Assembly: GCF_029643425.1 (NCBI RefSeq)
Contig: NZ_CP119106.1
Span: 62,001-126,000 of the forward strand
Source of the DNA: Isoptericola sp. AK164
Lineage (GTDB): Bacteria > Actinomycetota > Actinomycetes > Actinomycetales > Cellulomonadaceae
Length of the DNA: 64,000 bases
Direction of reading: 5' to 3'
Below the pieces are notes generated by a model that did no database searches, was not told the origin of the DNA, and saw only the letters and a list, made by a program, of their open reading frames with translations. The position numbers were made by a program, and so were the translations under genes. Positions within the stretch are counted from its first letter, which is position 1; each line of letters begins with the position of its first letter. Below, piece after piece: positions 43,829 through 54,638 of this stretch.

Positions 43829-45121
43829 ATGTCCTCCACCGACGTGCGCGACTCCGCGCCGGGCGCCGACCCGCGACCTGCCGACCGCCCCGGGGCGCTC
43901 GCGGCCGCCGTCGACGCCGCCGTGGCCACCGTGCGCCGCAACGCGGCAGCGTTCGGCGCGCTGTACCCCGACTCCACGACCCGCGACGACCGCTACCCGC
44001 TGCGCCCGGCCACCGACCGGTTCGCCGAGGGCGCCAACCGCGACTGGACCACCAGCTTCTGGCCCGGCATGCAGTGGCGTGCCGTCGAGCTCACCGGTGA
44101 CGCCGACCTGCGGGCCGCCGCCCTGGCGCACGCCGCCGACTTCGCCCGCCGCGTGCACGCCGGGGAGGACCTCGACACCCACGACCTCGGGTTCCTGTAC
44201 ACGCTGTCCTGCGTCGACGCGTGGCGGCTGGCGGGCGACGAGGCCGCCCGGGACGCGGCGCTCGCGGCGGCGGACCACCTCATGACGCGGTTCCTGCCCT
44301 CGGCGGGGATCATCCAGGCGTGGGGCGACCTGTCCGACCCGGCCCAGCGCGGCCGGACCATCGTCGACAGCCTCATGAACATGCCGCTGCTGACCTGGGC
44401 GACCCAGGTCACCGGCGACCCGCGGTACGCCGACGTCGTGGCCCGGCACGTGGTGCAGGTGCGCACCCACCTGCTGCGCGACGACGACTCGACCTTCCAC
44501 ACCTTCTACTGGGACCCGGAGACGGGGGAGCCGCTGCGCGGCGGCACCGAGCAGGGTGCCGGCGACGACTCCTGCTGGGCGCGCGGGCAGGCGTGGGGCA
44601 TCTTCGGCTTCGCCCTGCACCACCGCACCTCGGGCGACCCGGAGTCGCTGCGGGCCTCGGAGCGCTGCGCCGAGTACTTCCTCGCGCACCTGCCCGCCGA
44701 CGGCGTGCCGTTCTGGGACCTGGTGTACTCCGACGGAGCGGACGCGCCGCGCGACTCGTCCTCCGGGGCGATCGCGGCCTGCGGCCTGCTGGAGCTCGCC
44801 TCGGTGTCGACCGACGCCGACCGCGCGGCCCGGTACGCCGCCGCCGCGCGGCGGATGGTCGCCGACCTGATCGCCGGGTACACCCCGGCCGCGCCCGAGG
44901 ACGCCGACGCGCTGCTGCTGCACTCGGTCTACGACGCCCCGAAGAACAAGGGTGTGGACGAGGGCTGCCTGTGGGGCGACTACTACTACCTGGAGGCGCT
45001 GACCCGCCTCACGCTGCCCGGCTGGGTCTCGCCCTGGTGGCCGGCCGCCGCGGCCGTGCCCACCCGCCTCACGCTGACCGCAGGCACGACCGCCACCGAC
45101 ACCGACGGAGGGACCGCATGA
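43829..45121 (+). CDS. GH88 unsaturated glucuronyl hydrolase
   Basis: 430 residues, no signal peptide. Removes 4,5-unsaturated uronic acid from the ends made by polysaccharide lyases, by hydration. Catalytic aspartates D119 (DTHDLGF) and D180 (TIVDSLMN) are spaced 61 residues, as in the Bacillus enzyme (88 and 149). Other marks are NRDWTTSFWPGMQW, GDDSCWARGQAWGIFGFA, FWDLVYSD and LWGDYYYLEAL. The pairing with KduI and KduD strongly indicates a uronate pathway. Overlaps kduD by 4 nt (ATGA). Confidence 0.94.
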   Translation: MSSTDVRDSAPGADPRPADRPGALAAAVDAAVATVRRNAAAFGALYPDSTTRDDRYPLRPATDRFAEGANRDWTTSFWPGMQWRAVELTGDADLRAAALAHAADFARRVHAGEDLDTHDLGFLYTLSCVDAWRLAGDEAARDAALAAADHLMTRFLPSAGIIQAWGDLSDPAQRGRTIVDSLMNMPLLTWATQVTGDPRYADVVARHVVQVRTHLLRDDDSTFHTFYWDPETGEPLRGGTEQGAGDDSCWARGQAWGIFGFALHHRTSGDPESLRASERCAEYFLAHLPADGVPFWDLVYSDGADAPRDSSSGAIAACGLLELASVSTDADRAARYAAAARRMVADLIAGYTPAAPEDADALLLHSVYDAPKNKGVDEGCLWGDYYYLEALTRLTLPGWVSPWWPAAAAVPTRLTLTAGTTATDTDGGTA

Positions 45122-45882
45122 TCCTCGACCAGTTCCGGCTCGACGGGAAGGTCGCGCTCGTGACGGGCACGAGCCGCGGCCTCGGCCAGGGCGCCGCCGT
45201 GGCGCTCGCCGAGGCCGGGGCCGACGTCGCGCTCCTGGACCGCAGCGAGCCCACCGAGACGATCTCCCGCATCAAGGCCCTGGGCCGCCGCGTGCACAGC
45301 GTGCAGCGGGACCTCGCCACGGCGACGGCGGAGGAGCTCGACGCCGCCGTCGCGGAGGTCGAGGACGTGCTCGGCCCGGTCGACGTGCTCGTCAACAACG
45401 CCGGCACCATCCGTCGGGCGCCGGCCGCCGAGCACACGGCCGAGGACTGGGACACGGTGCTGGCCGTCAACCTCGACGCCGTGTTCCACCTGTCCCGCGC
45501 CGTCGGGCGGGGCATGCTCGAGCGCGGGTCGGGGAGCATCGTCAACGTCGCCTCGATGCTGTCCTTCCAGGGCGGCATCCTCGTTCCCGGCTACGCGGCC
45601 TCCAAGCACGCCGTCGTCGGCCTGACCAAGGCGCTCGCCAACGAGTGGGCCGGGCGCGGCGTCAACGTCAACGCCGTCGCCCCCGGCTACATGGCCACCG
45701 ACAACACCGCCCCCATCCGGGCGGACGCCGAGCGGGAGCAGTCCATCTCGGCGCGCATCCCTGCCGGACGGTGGGGCACCCCGGAGGACCTCGCCGGGAT
45801 CTTCGTGTACCTCGCCTCGCCCGCCTCCGCCTACGTGCACGGCGCCGTCGTCCCCGTCGACGGCGGCTGGCTCGTGCGCTGA
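45118..45882 (+). CDS. kduD: 2-dehydro-3-deoxy-D-gluconate 5-dehydrogenase (KduD-type SDR)
   Basis: 254 residues. Short-chain dehydrogenase: TGTSRGLGQG nucleotide-binding loop (G17, G21, G23), NNAG at 93-96, catalytic S146, Y159 and K163 (GYAASKH). ILDQFRLDGKVALVTG, APGYMATDNTAPIRAD and ISARIPAGRWGTPEDLAG are typical of KduD rather than generic SDRs. It reduces 2,5-diketo-3-deoxygluconate to KDG. Lies between GH88 and kduI in one operon. KDG kinase and KDPG aldolase are not in the window. Confidence 0.92.
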   Translation: MILDQFRLDGKVALVTGTSRGLGQGAAVALAEAGADVALLDRSEPTETISRIKALGRRVHSVQRDLATATAEELDAAVAEVEDVLGPVDVLVNNAGTIRRAPAAEHTAEDWDTVLAVNLDAVFHLSRAVGRGMLERGSGSIVNVASMLSFQGGILVPGYAASKHAVVGLTKALANEWAGRGVNVNAVAPGYMATDNTAPIRADAEREQSISARIPAGRWGTPEDLAGIFVYLASPASAYVHGAVVPVDGGWLVR

Positions 45883-45902
45883 GCACCGACCGAAGGAGCA
45901 TC

Positions 45903-46721
45903 ATGGAACAGCGTTACGCCACCAACCCGGAGCAGATCCCCGGCCTGACGACGCAGGAGCTGCGCGACAAGTTCCTCGTCGAGGACCTCTTCGTGCCCGG
46001 CGAGGTCCGGACCGTCTACACCCACCACGACCGCATCGTCCTGGGCGGTGCCCTGCCCGGCGCCGAGCCGGTCGCGCTGCCGAACCCGGACGAGCTGCGC
46101 GCCGAGTACTTCCTGCAGCGCCGCGAGGTGGGGATCGTCAACGTCGGGTCCACGGGCACCGTCGTGGCCGACGGCGAGACCTACGAGATGCCGACCCGCT
46201 CCCTGCTGTACATCGGCAGCGGCACCCAGGACGTGACGTTCGCGGGGGAGGGCGCGGCGTTCTACCTGTTCTCCGCCCCGGCCCACACCTCGTACCCGAC
46301 CGTGCTGACGCTGCCCGGCGAGGGCAACACGCTCGAGCTCGGCGACCAGGTGACCTCGAACCGGCGTTCGCTGGAGCAGGTCGTGCACGCCAAGGGCGTG
46401 CAGTCCTGCCAGGTCGTCATGGGCGTCACGCGGCTGCACGAGGGCTCGATGTGGAACACCATGCCGGCGCACACCCACGACCGGCGCACCGAGTGCTACC
46501 TGTACTTCGACCTGCCGGCCGACGCCCGGGTGCTGCACCTGTGCGGCGAGCCGACCGAGACGCGGCACCTCACCGTGGCCGACCGCCAGGCGATCATCTC
46601 GCCGTCGTGGTCGGTGCACTCCGGGGTGGGGACGGCCAACTACTCGTTCGTGTGGGCGATGGCGGGGGAGAACCAGGACTTCACCGACATGGACGCGGTG
46701 CCGCCGACCGAGATCCGCTGA
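45903..46721 (+). CDS. kduI: 5-dehydro-4-deoxy-D-glucuronate isomerase
   Basis: 272 residues. Cupin isomerase that converts the open-chain unsaturated uronate product to 2,5-diketo-3-deoxygluconate, the KduD substrate. The zinc ligands match E. coli: H190 and H192 (MPAHTHDRRTE), E197, and H239 (SWSVHSGVG), all shifted by 6. RYATNPEQIPGLTTQELR is the usual N-terminus. GAAGGAG lies 6 nt before the ATG. Last gene of the uronate operon. Confidence 0.96.
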   Translation: MEQRYATNPEQIPGLTTQELRDKFLVEDLFVPGEVRTVYTHHDRIVLGGALPGAEPVALPNPDELRAEYFLQRREVGIVNVGSTGTVVADGETYEMPTRSLLYIGSGTQDVTFAGEGAAFYLFSAPAHTSYPTVLTLPGEGNTLELGDQVTSNRRSLEQVVHAKGVQSCQVVMGVTRLHEGSMWNTMPAHTHDRRTECYLYFDLPADARVLHLCGEPTETRHLTVADRQAIISPSWSVHSGVGTANYSFVWAMAGENQDFTDMDAVPPTEIR

Positions 46722-46731
46722 CGTCGCCGCC

Positions 46732-46766
46732 CGCCGCGGTGCGTCGCCTCAGGCGGCCACCGCGGC
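46732..46766. terminator. Stem-loop between kduI and the convergent prepilin peptidase gene
   Basis: CGCCGCGGTG (46732-46741) pairs with CACCGCGGCG (46757-46766). It overlaps the last codons of the peptidase gene and probably ends both transcripts. Confidence 0.5.
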
Positions 46767-47417
46767 GAGGCCGAGGGCCGCGCCGAGGATCATGGCGGGC
46801 CCGAAGGGCAGGTCGTCGCGCAGCGAGGTGCGCCGTGCGGCCAGGAGCACCAGCGCGCCGAGGGCGAACACGACGAACGCCGCCAGCGTGCCGTACGCGA
46901 CGGCCTGCCACCCCCACCATCCGAGCAGGAGACCCAGCACGCCGGCGAGCTTGACGTCGCCGAACCCGAGGCTGCTGGGCGAGATCATCGCGAGCACGAG
47001 GTAGACGGCGAACAGGGCGACACCGGCGAGCACCGCCGTGAGCAGCCGGGACCAGTCGTCGCCGAGCGCCGCGGCGACGACGAGCCCGGCCAGGAGCCCG
47101 AGAGCGGCCGACCCGACGACGACGTCGGGCAGGCGATAGGTCGCCAGGTCGATCGGGATCAGCAGGCCGGCCGCGACGGCCACGACGGCGACGGCGACCA
47201 GCTCCGCCCAGGACGTCGCGACGAGCGCGGCGCCGACGCCTCCCAGGCCGGCGAGCGGGCCGGTGACCCACCCACGGAGCAGCCGGGACTCGCTGACGAC
47301 GAACCGGCGCGCCCAGGGCGTGAGGAGGGCGGCGACGAGGGCGCAGCACAGCGCCGTGGCGACCGCGGTGGCGGAGAGCGGAAGAGTCACGAGATGTTCA
47401 AAGCCTCGGGCAATCAT
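46749..47417 (-). CDS. Prepilin peptidase (A24 family) of the Flp/Tad pilus
   Basis: 222 residues with six or seven membrane helices. The two catalytic aspartates are D90 (GLLIPIDLATYRLPD) and D154 (GFGDVKLAG), the GxGD signature. It lacks the N-terminal methyltransferase-type domain of PilD, as in TadV/CpaA proteins. It cleaves the Flp pre-pilin and probably TadE-like pseudopilins. Divergent from the flp gene, whose product it should process. Confidence 0.92.
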   Translation of the reverse strand: MIARGFEHLVTLPLSATAVATALCCALVAALLTPWARRFVVSESRLLRGWVTGPLAGLGGVGAALVATSWAELVAVAVVAVAAGLLIPIDLATYRLPDVVVGSAALGLLAGLVVAAALGDDWSRLLTAVLAGVALFAVYLVLAMISPSSLGFGDVKLAGVLGLLLGWWGWQAVAYGTLAAFVVFALGALVLLAARRTSLRDDLPFGPAMILGAALGLAAVAA

Positions 47418-47486
47418 TTGATCGATCTATTAACGACGTTCTGTCCGATTTTGTCTGCTCTATCCGACCAGAGAGACGGAACGGGA

Positions 47487-47524
47487 GCGGGTGAAAACGC
47501 GGGAATCAGAGATTGTTCACCCGC
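47487..47524. promoter_or_regulatory. Perfect 9-bp inverted repeat in the flp/prepilin peptidase divergent promoter
   Basis: GCGGGTGAA (47487-47495) and TTCACCCGC (47516-47524), 20 bp between arms. In an AT-rich stretch upstream of flp. Could be a dimeric regulator site or an mRNA hairpin; the protein is unknown. Confidence 0.5.
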
Positions 47525-47619
47525 TCATCGGTTGATCCATGTGAGCGCATCTACTTAGCGTCTTCACCAACACCTGGGTGACCCGTGGTCCGCAGCATCG
47601 AACCAGAATTGGACGAATC

Positions 47620-47817
47620 ATGCACCTCCTGAACCTCATCTCTGACCGTTTCATGACCGTGGCGGCCCGCCGCAGCGACCGCGGCGCCTCGGCCGTGGAG
47701 TACGGCCTGCTGGTCGGTCTGATCGCCGTGGCGATCATCGTGGCGGTGACGCTGCTTGGCACCGAGCTGAGCACACTCTTCACCGATGTCGCCAACGAGA
47801 TCCCCGACGTTCCGTGA
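47620..47817 (+). CDS. flp: Flp family type IVb pilin
   Basis: 65 residues. Short basic leader ending before the processing site in DRGASAVEYGLLVGLIAVAI, with the conserved Glu (E27) near the start of the hydrophobic helix, then a short C-terminal tail, as for Flp pilins. It would form the pilus shaft after cleavage by the divergent peptidase. The ribosome-binding site is weak (GGA). A 14-bp hairpin follows the gene. Confidence 0.92.
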   Translation: MHLLNLISDRFMTVAARRSDRGASAVEYGLLVGLIAVAIIVAVTLLGTELSTLFTDVANEIPDVP

Positions 47818-47832
47818 TCTTCGCCGTCTGAG

Positions 47833-47875
47833 GGGCGGTGGTGGCACTTGGCAGCGCTGGATGCCACCACCGCCC
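47833..47875 (+). terminator. Stem-loop between flp and the downstream tad genes
   Basis: GGGCGGTGGTGGCA (47833-47846) and TGCCACCACCGCCC (47862-47875) form a perfect 14-bp stem with a 15-nt loop. It probably lets pilin be made in excess over the assembly machinery. Confidence 0.75.
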
Positions 47876-47905
47876 ATTCATCTCCAGAACTCTCCCGGAA
47901 GGCCC

Positions 47906-48313
47906 ATGTCGACCCACCAAGAGCCACCTAGATCAGAGCGCGGTGCCGCCGCCGTCGAGTTCGCGCTGGTGGCGCCGGTGCTGATCACCCTGGTGATGGG
48001 AATCGTGAGTTTCGGGTACGTCTATCACGTGCAGACAGTGCTCGGAAACGCTGCCCGGGATGGCGTACGGGTGTTGGCTCTTTCTGACGGTGCCGACCCC
48101 GCATCCGAGGCTCGTATGACGGCGATTTCCTCTGCGGCCCCCTCGGTGGCCTTGACTGCCGGCCAGATCAGCGTCACGCCCGCCGCGGGGTGTGACGCCG
48201 CCGGCGCCCCGGAAAACGCCACCGTGGACATTACTGTCAACGACGTGTCGCTTCTCGGCGGCTTCCTCGCCGTCGACCTCACCGGATCGGGGACCATGCG
48301 ATGCAACGGCTGA
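47906..48313 (+). CDS. TadE-like pseudopilin
   Basis: 135 residues. N-terminal SERGAAAVEFALVAPVLITL is the TadE motif (processing site, Glu and hydrophobic helix), followed by an extracytoplasmic domain with a cysteine pair. Part of the Tad assembly. GGAAGG precedes the ATG. Overlaps the next gene by 13 nt. Confidence 0.88.
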   Translation: MSTHQEPPRSERGAAAVEFALVAPVLITLVMGIVSFGYVYHVQTVLGNAARDGVRVLALSDGADPASEARMTAISSAAPSVALTAGQISVTPAAGCDAAGAPENATVDITVNDVSLLGGFLAVDLTGSGTMRCNG

Positions 48314-49353
48314 CCGACCGCCTCCGTCGACTCCGCGCCACCGCCGACCGCGGGGCCTCGGCCGTCCTGGTGGGTCTGCTCGCCATCCCACTGTTCGCCG
48401 TCGCGGCCCTGGCGATCGACATCGCCGCGATGCACGCCGACAAGCAGATCCTGCAGACCGGTGCCGACGCCGCCGCCCTGGCCGTCGCCCAGGACTGCGC
48501 GCGTAACGAGTGCACCGGCACCGACGCGACGGCCGAGGAGATGGCCGACGCGAACACGCCCTTCGGCGGCGAGGCCACCGCGACCATCGTGACCCTCGAC
48601 GAGGCCGCCGGCGTGGTGACGGTGCGGACCGACTCCTCGCGGAACCACTTCTTTGCGCCGGTGATCGGCCAGGACGAGGGCGACATCGCCGCGTCCGCGA
48701 CCGCGCAATGGGGGTACCCGACCACGGGGTCCGGGATGCTGCCATACATCATGTCGTACTGCGAGGTTCTGCATCAGACGGGCGCGACGCCCATCGTCGA
48801 GGACGGTGAGGTCGTCGGGATCGACTTCCCCGAGGACGCCGACCCGGTGACGTTCACCTTCAGCGACCCGAAGGCCCCTAAAGATTCCGGCTGCACGGGT
48901 CCGGCCGGAGCGCACATGCCGGGTGGATTCGGCTGGCTCGAGGCGACGGCGGACTGCACCGGACCGGTCGGCGACGTCGGGGACTGGGTGCCGTCCGACC
49001 CCGGTGAGTCACCCCCGAACACGTGCGACCCCTCGGACTTCGAGGCGCTGATCGGGGAGACGATCTTGGTCCCGATCTTCGACGCGGCCAGCGAGGCGGG
49101 AGGTAGCCACGGCGAGTACCGCATCTTCGGGTTCGCGGCCTTCACGCTGCTCGAGTACAAGCTCACCGGCCAGTACAAGACCGATGGTTCGGGCAACCTC
49201 TGCAACGGTCTGGAGAAGGGCAGTGGCAGCTCGTTGCGATGCATCCACGGCACCTTCGACCGGTTCGTAGACGTGAGTGGCGACTTCGACCTCGGCACCG
49301 ACGGACCCCAGCTCGGCGCCGCCGTCGTCGAGCTCACCCTGACTGAAGACTAG
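48301..49353 (+). CDS. Tad-domain (TadG-like) pilus-associated protein
   Basis: 350 residues. N-terminal DRGASAVLVGLLAIPLFAVA and LAIDIAAMHADKQILQTGAD are the putative Flp pilus-assembly TadG-like helix and the conserved D-x-G/A-x-L-type segment that follows. The rest is an extracytoplasmic, cysteine-containing domain (six or more cysteines) without recognised homology. It lacks the C-terminal von Willebrand domain of long TadG proteins. Confidence 0.82.
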   Translation: MQRLTDRLRRLRATADRGASAVLVGLLAIPLFAVAALAIDIAAMHADKQILQTGADAAALAVAQDCARNECTGTDATAEEMADANTPFGGEATATIVTLDEAAGVVTVRTDSSRNHFFAPVIGQDEGDIAASATAQWGYPTTGSGMLPYIMSYCEVLHQTGATPIVEDGEVVGIDFPEDADPVTFTFSDPKAPKDSGCTGPAGAHMPGGFGWLEATADCTGPVGDVGDWVPSDPGESPPNTCDPSDFEALIGETILVPIFDAASEAGGSHGEYRIFGFAAFTLLEYKLTGQYKTDGSGNLCNGLEKGSGSSLRCIHGTFDRFVDVSGDFDLGTDGPQLGAAVVELTLTED

Positions 49354-49362
49354 GAAGACCCT

Positions 49363-50085
49363 GTGAACCGTCGCATCATCGCGGCCGTCGTGGCCGCACT
49401 CCTGGCGCTCGCCGGGGGCGTGCTCACCTACACCTATGCCGCCAGCGCCGACAGCCGGGCTATGGCGGATCTCGAACCCATCGCGGTGCTGACGGCGATC
49501 GAGACGGTGCCCGAGGGCACCGAGGCTAGCGCGCTGGTCCTCGACGAGACCGTCGAGTCCACCGAGGTGCCGGCTGGTGCCGTCGTCCCGGGGGCGGTGA
49601 GTGACCTGGCCGAGCTCGACGGGCTCGTCGCTACCGCCGACCTGCTCCCCGGTGAGCAGCTCGTAACCGGGCGGTTTGTTGCCCCGGAGGATCTGGACGC
49701 CACAGTCGAGGTGCCAGAGGGCTTCCACACGCTGAGCCGACAACTCCCTACAGAGCGGGTCATCGGCGGGACTCTCGAGCCCGGAGACAGGGTCGGCGTC
49801 TTTGTCTCCCTGGACGACCCCGAGAACCAAGCGACGCACCTGGTCTTCCACAAGGTGCTCGTCACCGAAGTCCGGGGTGGGATCCAGCAGCAGACGACCG
49901 AGGACGGCGAGGAGACCGAGACCGCTCCGGAAGAGGCCATCATGGTCACCATCGCGCTGTCACCGCCGGACGCCGAGAAGTTCGTCTACGCGGCCGAGTA
50001 CGAGAATATCTGGCTCTCCCTCGAACCTGAGGAGGCGAAGGAGGGGCAGACGCGGGTGGTCGACCCGGAGGTGATCTTCGAGTGA
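49363..50085 (+). CDS. CpaB-like Flp pilus assembly protein (SAF domain)
   Basis: 240 residues from a GTG with AGGAAG upstream. One N-terminal membrane helix (IIAAVVAALLALAGGVLTYT), then a SAF/CpaB domain: AVLTAIETVPEGTEASAL, ATADLLPGEQLVTGRFV, and LEPGDRVGVFVSLDD. Likely a periplasm-side part of the Tad machine in the cell envelope. An acidic stretch TTEDGEETETAPEE interrupts the C-terminal half. Overlaps the next gene by 4 nt (GTGA). Confidence 0.87.
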   Translation: MNRRIIAAVVAALLALAGGVLTYTYAASADSRAMADLEPIAVLTAIETVPEGTEASALVLDETVESTEVPAGAVVPGAVSDLAELDGLVATADLLPGEQLVTGRFVAPEDLDATVEVPEGFHTLSRQLPTERVIGGTLEPGDRVGVFVSLDDPENQATHLVFHKVLVTEVRGGIQQQTTEDGEETETAPEEAIMVTIALSPPDAEKFVYAAEYENIWLSLEPEEAKEGQTRVVDPEVIFE

Positions 50086-51298
50086 ACAACGTCCTGCTCG
50101 CCACGGACTCCAGGGCACTCCTGGACCGCGTGCACGCGGCGGCCGACGGCGCCTGCATCGGGGTGCACGCCAGTCCGCTGCCCACCGACCCCGCCGTGTT
50201 CCTCGGCCAGGTCCGTCGCACCGAGCTGCCAGACATCGTGGTGCTCGACGCCACCCAGGCCCGACCGCAGGCGGTCGCCCTCGCCGGCAGCTTCGACCGG
50301 CTCTTCCCCGGCATCGGGCTCGTGCTGGTCGCCCAGCCGGACGACACCCTTGTCATCGAGGCCCTGCGGGCGGGCGTGCGCGACGTCGTCCCCCCGGACG
50401 TGACCGTCGAGCAGATGCGCGAGGTGCTGGCCCGCGTCGGGGACGCCACGCGCGTCCGGCGTGGCGCCGGCCACTCCGGCGAGATGGCGCTCGGTGCGGC
50501 CGGCTGGGACCCGGTGGTCGACGCCTCCGGCCCCAGCCGGGTCATCTCCGTCCTGTCCCCCAAGGGTGGGGTGGGCAAGACGACGGTCGCGACCAACCTC
50601 GCCGTCGGGCTGGCCGCCGCGCAGCCCGGCTCGACGGTGCTCGTCGACCTCGACCTGCAGTTCGGGGACGTCGCCACCGCACTCGGGCTCGAACCGGAGT
50701 CGACCCTCGGGGACATCGTCACCCACGGCGGCCACCAGGACCCGATCGCGCTGAAGACCCGGCTCACCCAGCACTCATCGGGCCTCCTCGTCGCCGGGGC
50801 GCCGAGCGACCCGGCCTCGGCCGACGTCGTCACGCCGGAGCACGTCGGGGCGCTGCTGGACCAGCTCACCGAGCTGTTCCCCTACGTCGTCATCGACACC
50901 GCCGCCGGTCTCGGTGCCCACACGCTCGCCGCCGGGGACCGCACGACCGACCCGCTGCTCGTGACGAGCATGGACGTACCGGGCGTGCGGGGACTGCGCA
51001 AGGAGCTCGACGCCCTCAACGACCTGGGGATGATGACCGACTCGCGTCGCGTGCTGCTCAACTTCGCCGACCCGCGGGCCGGCCTGAGCCTCGGCGACGT
51101 CGAGGCGACGCTCGGGGTCCGGGTCGACCTGTCGATGCCGCACACTCGGGCCGCGGTCGTCTCGATGAACATGGGCGAACCGCTGACGACTCGCCAGCCC
51201 CGCGACGCCGCGGCCAAGGTGCTCCGCAAGCTTCAGGCGACTTACCAGGGTGCCAACGCCCCGCGGGGCCGCAAGTCCGGCAAGAAGGTGAGGTCCTG

Positions 51299-51299
<1 letters not shown>
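50082..51299 (+). CDS. CpaE-like pilus localisation ATPase (MinD/ParA family)
   Basis: 405 residues. An atypical receiver-like N-terminal domain (residues 1-130) is followed by a MinD/ParA-type ATPase: deviant Walker A SPKGGVGKTTVATNLAVG, LVDLDLQFGDVATALGLEP, and VVIDTAAGLGAHTLA. CpaE proteins place the Tad machine. GTG start overlaps the cpaB-like stop; its stop overlaps the next ATG (TGATG). Confidence 0.92.
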
Positions 51300-52803
<1,504 letters not shown>

Positions 52804-52807
<4 letters not shown>

Positions 52808-53733
52808 ACCCGGCGCTGTGGGGGCCGCTCGCCGTCGGCCTCGCCCTCGTCCTCGGCGGGTTCGTGCTGGTCGCCCCGCATCGGGCGCACCTGCCCCGGT
52901 CGCGACGTCGTCCCGAGGCCGCTCCCGAGGACGGCGCGCTCGCCGAGGCCGCCGCGACCGCGACCCGGCTCGTCGCCAAGGCGATGCGCCGTCGCGAGGG
53001 CAGCGTGGCCATCGCGCTCGACCTGGCCGGTGTGCGCCGTCGGCCCCAGGACGTGGTGTTCCTCGTGCTGGTGGGCTTCGTCGTGCTCGGCGCCTTGGGT
53101 CTGCTGATCGGCGGCCCGTGGCTGATGGTGCTCTTCGCGCTCGTGGCGCCGATCGCCACGGTGCTGTGGGTCCGCGTGCGGACCAGCCGTCGGCGGGCGG
53201 CCTTCGCCGACCAGCTCGACGACACGCTGCAGCTCATCGCGGGCAGCCTGCGGGCGGGGCACAGCCTGCTCCAGGCGCTGGCGGGCGTCGCGCAACAGGC
53301 AGACGACCCCACCAGCTCCGAGCTCGCGCGGATCGTCAACGAGACGCGCGTCGGCCGCCCGCTGTCTCTGGCGTTGGAGGAAGCGGCGATCCGCATGGCG
53401 AACGAGGACTTCAGCTGGGTCGCCCAGGCCATCACCATCAACCGGGAGGTCGGCGGCAACCTCGCCGACGTGCTCGAGAATGTGGGCGTCACCATCCGGG
53501 AACGGAACCAAATCCGCCGGCACGTCGACTCTCTCTCGGCTGATGGGCGGCTCTCCGGCATCATCCTCGTCGCCCTCCCCTTCCTCGTCGCCGGCTTCCT
53601 GCTGCTGACGAACCCCACCTACCTGGCCCCGTTCATCCAGAATCCGATCGGGATCGCCGCACTCGTCGTCTGCGCGATCCTGCTCGTCATCGGGACGCTC
53701 TGGATGCGCAAGGTCGTGACGATCAGGTTCTGA
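52804..53733 (+). CDS. tadB: TadB-like inner-membrane platform protein
   Basis: 309 residues. Type II secretion F domain (DQLDDTLQLIAGSLRAGHSL, VAQAITINREVGGNLADVLE) with paired helices at about 80-130 and a C-terminal pair (LIILVALPFLVAGFLLL-like and IAALVVCAILLVIGTLWM). Forms the platform with TadC on which the ATPase acts. GTG start coupled to the ATPase gene. Confidence 0.93.
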
Positions 53734-53734
53734 C

Positions 53735-54634
53735 ATGACGACACCCGTGATCCTCGCCGTCCTTACCGTCTCCCTGGCTGTCGGGCTGGGCATCTGGCTC
53801 GTCTTCGGCGCGTTCGCTCCCGAGCGGCGCCGTGCGGTGGAGAACCTGCACCGCGGCCACGTGGCGACACCTGTGGCCCGGTCGCTGACCGCGCCCACCG
53901 CGACCCGTCCCGCGCAGGCGTCCCTCGGCCGCCGGTTGACCGCCGCGCCGCTGGTCGGCCTGCTCGAACGGCAGTACGTCCGGGCCGGTCGGCCGCCGGA
54001 CTGGCCGGTCGACCGCCTGCTGACGGTCAAGCTGCTGTGGGCGCCGGTCGGCATCCTGCTCGTGCTCTGGGCGGTGGTGAGCAACGCGTCACCGCTGGTC
54101 ACCGGGACCATCCTCGTGGTCGCCATCGTCACGTACTTCCTGCCGGAGCTGCTGCTGCTCAGCAGCGCCCAGAAGCGGGAGCAGTTGATCCAGATCGAGC
54201 TGGCCGACACCCTCGACCAGCTGACGATCGTCGTCGAGGCCGGCGTCGGGTTCGAGTCGGCCCTGTCCCGCGTGGCGCAGAACGGCCGCGGGGTGCTCGC
54301 CGAGGAGCTGACGCGCACCCTGCAGGACATGCGGATGGGGCTCTCGCGGCGGCAGGCGCTGGAGGACCTGGCCGAACGCACCGCCGTCGTCGACCTGCGC
54401 CGGTTCGTGCGCTCGCTGCTGCAGGCGGACGCCCACGGCATCTCGATCGGTGACGTGCTGCGCACCCAGGCGGCGGAGATGCGGGTACGTCGACGTCAGC
54501 GGGCCGAGGAGAAGGCGCAGCGCGTGCCCGTGCTCGTGCTCATGCCGCTGATGCTGTGCATCCTGCCGGTGCTGTTCCTCGTCATCATGACGCCGGTGGT
54601 GCTCGACATCATCGGCGCCTTCATGAACCTCTGA
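53735..54634 (+). CDS. tadC: TadC-like inner-membrane platform protein
   Basis: 299 residues. N-terminal helix, then a second type II secretion F domain (IELADTLDQLTIVVEAGVGF, RRFVRSLLQADAHGISIGDV) with the terminal LVLMPLMLCILPVLFLVIMT helix. Lies one base after tadB. Last gene of the tad operon; its stop is four bases from the convergent PspC gene. Confidence 0.93.
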   Translation: MTTPVILAVLTVSLAVGLGIWLVFGAFAPERRRAVENLHRGHVATPVARSLTAPTATRPAQASLGRRLTAAPLVGLLERQYVRAGRPPDWPVDRLLTVKLLWAPVGILLVLWAVVSNASPLVTGTILVVAIVTYFLPELLLLSSAQKREQLIQIELADTLDQLTIVVEAGVGFESALSRVAQNGRGVLAEELTRTLQDMRMGLSRRQALEDLAERTAVVDLRRFVRSLLQADAHGISIGDVLRTQAAEMRVRRRQRAEEKAQRVPVLVLMPLMLCILPVLFLVIMTPVVLDIIGAFMNL

Positions 54635-54638
54635 GGAC

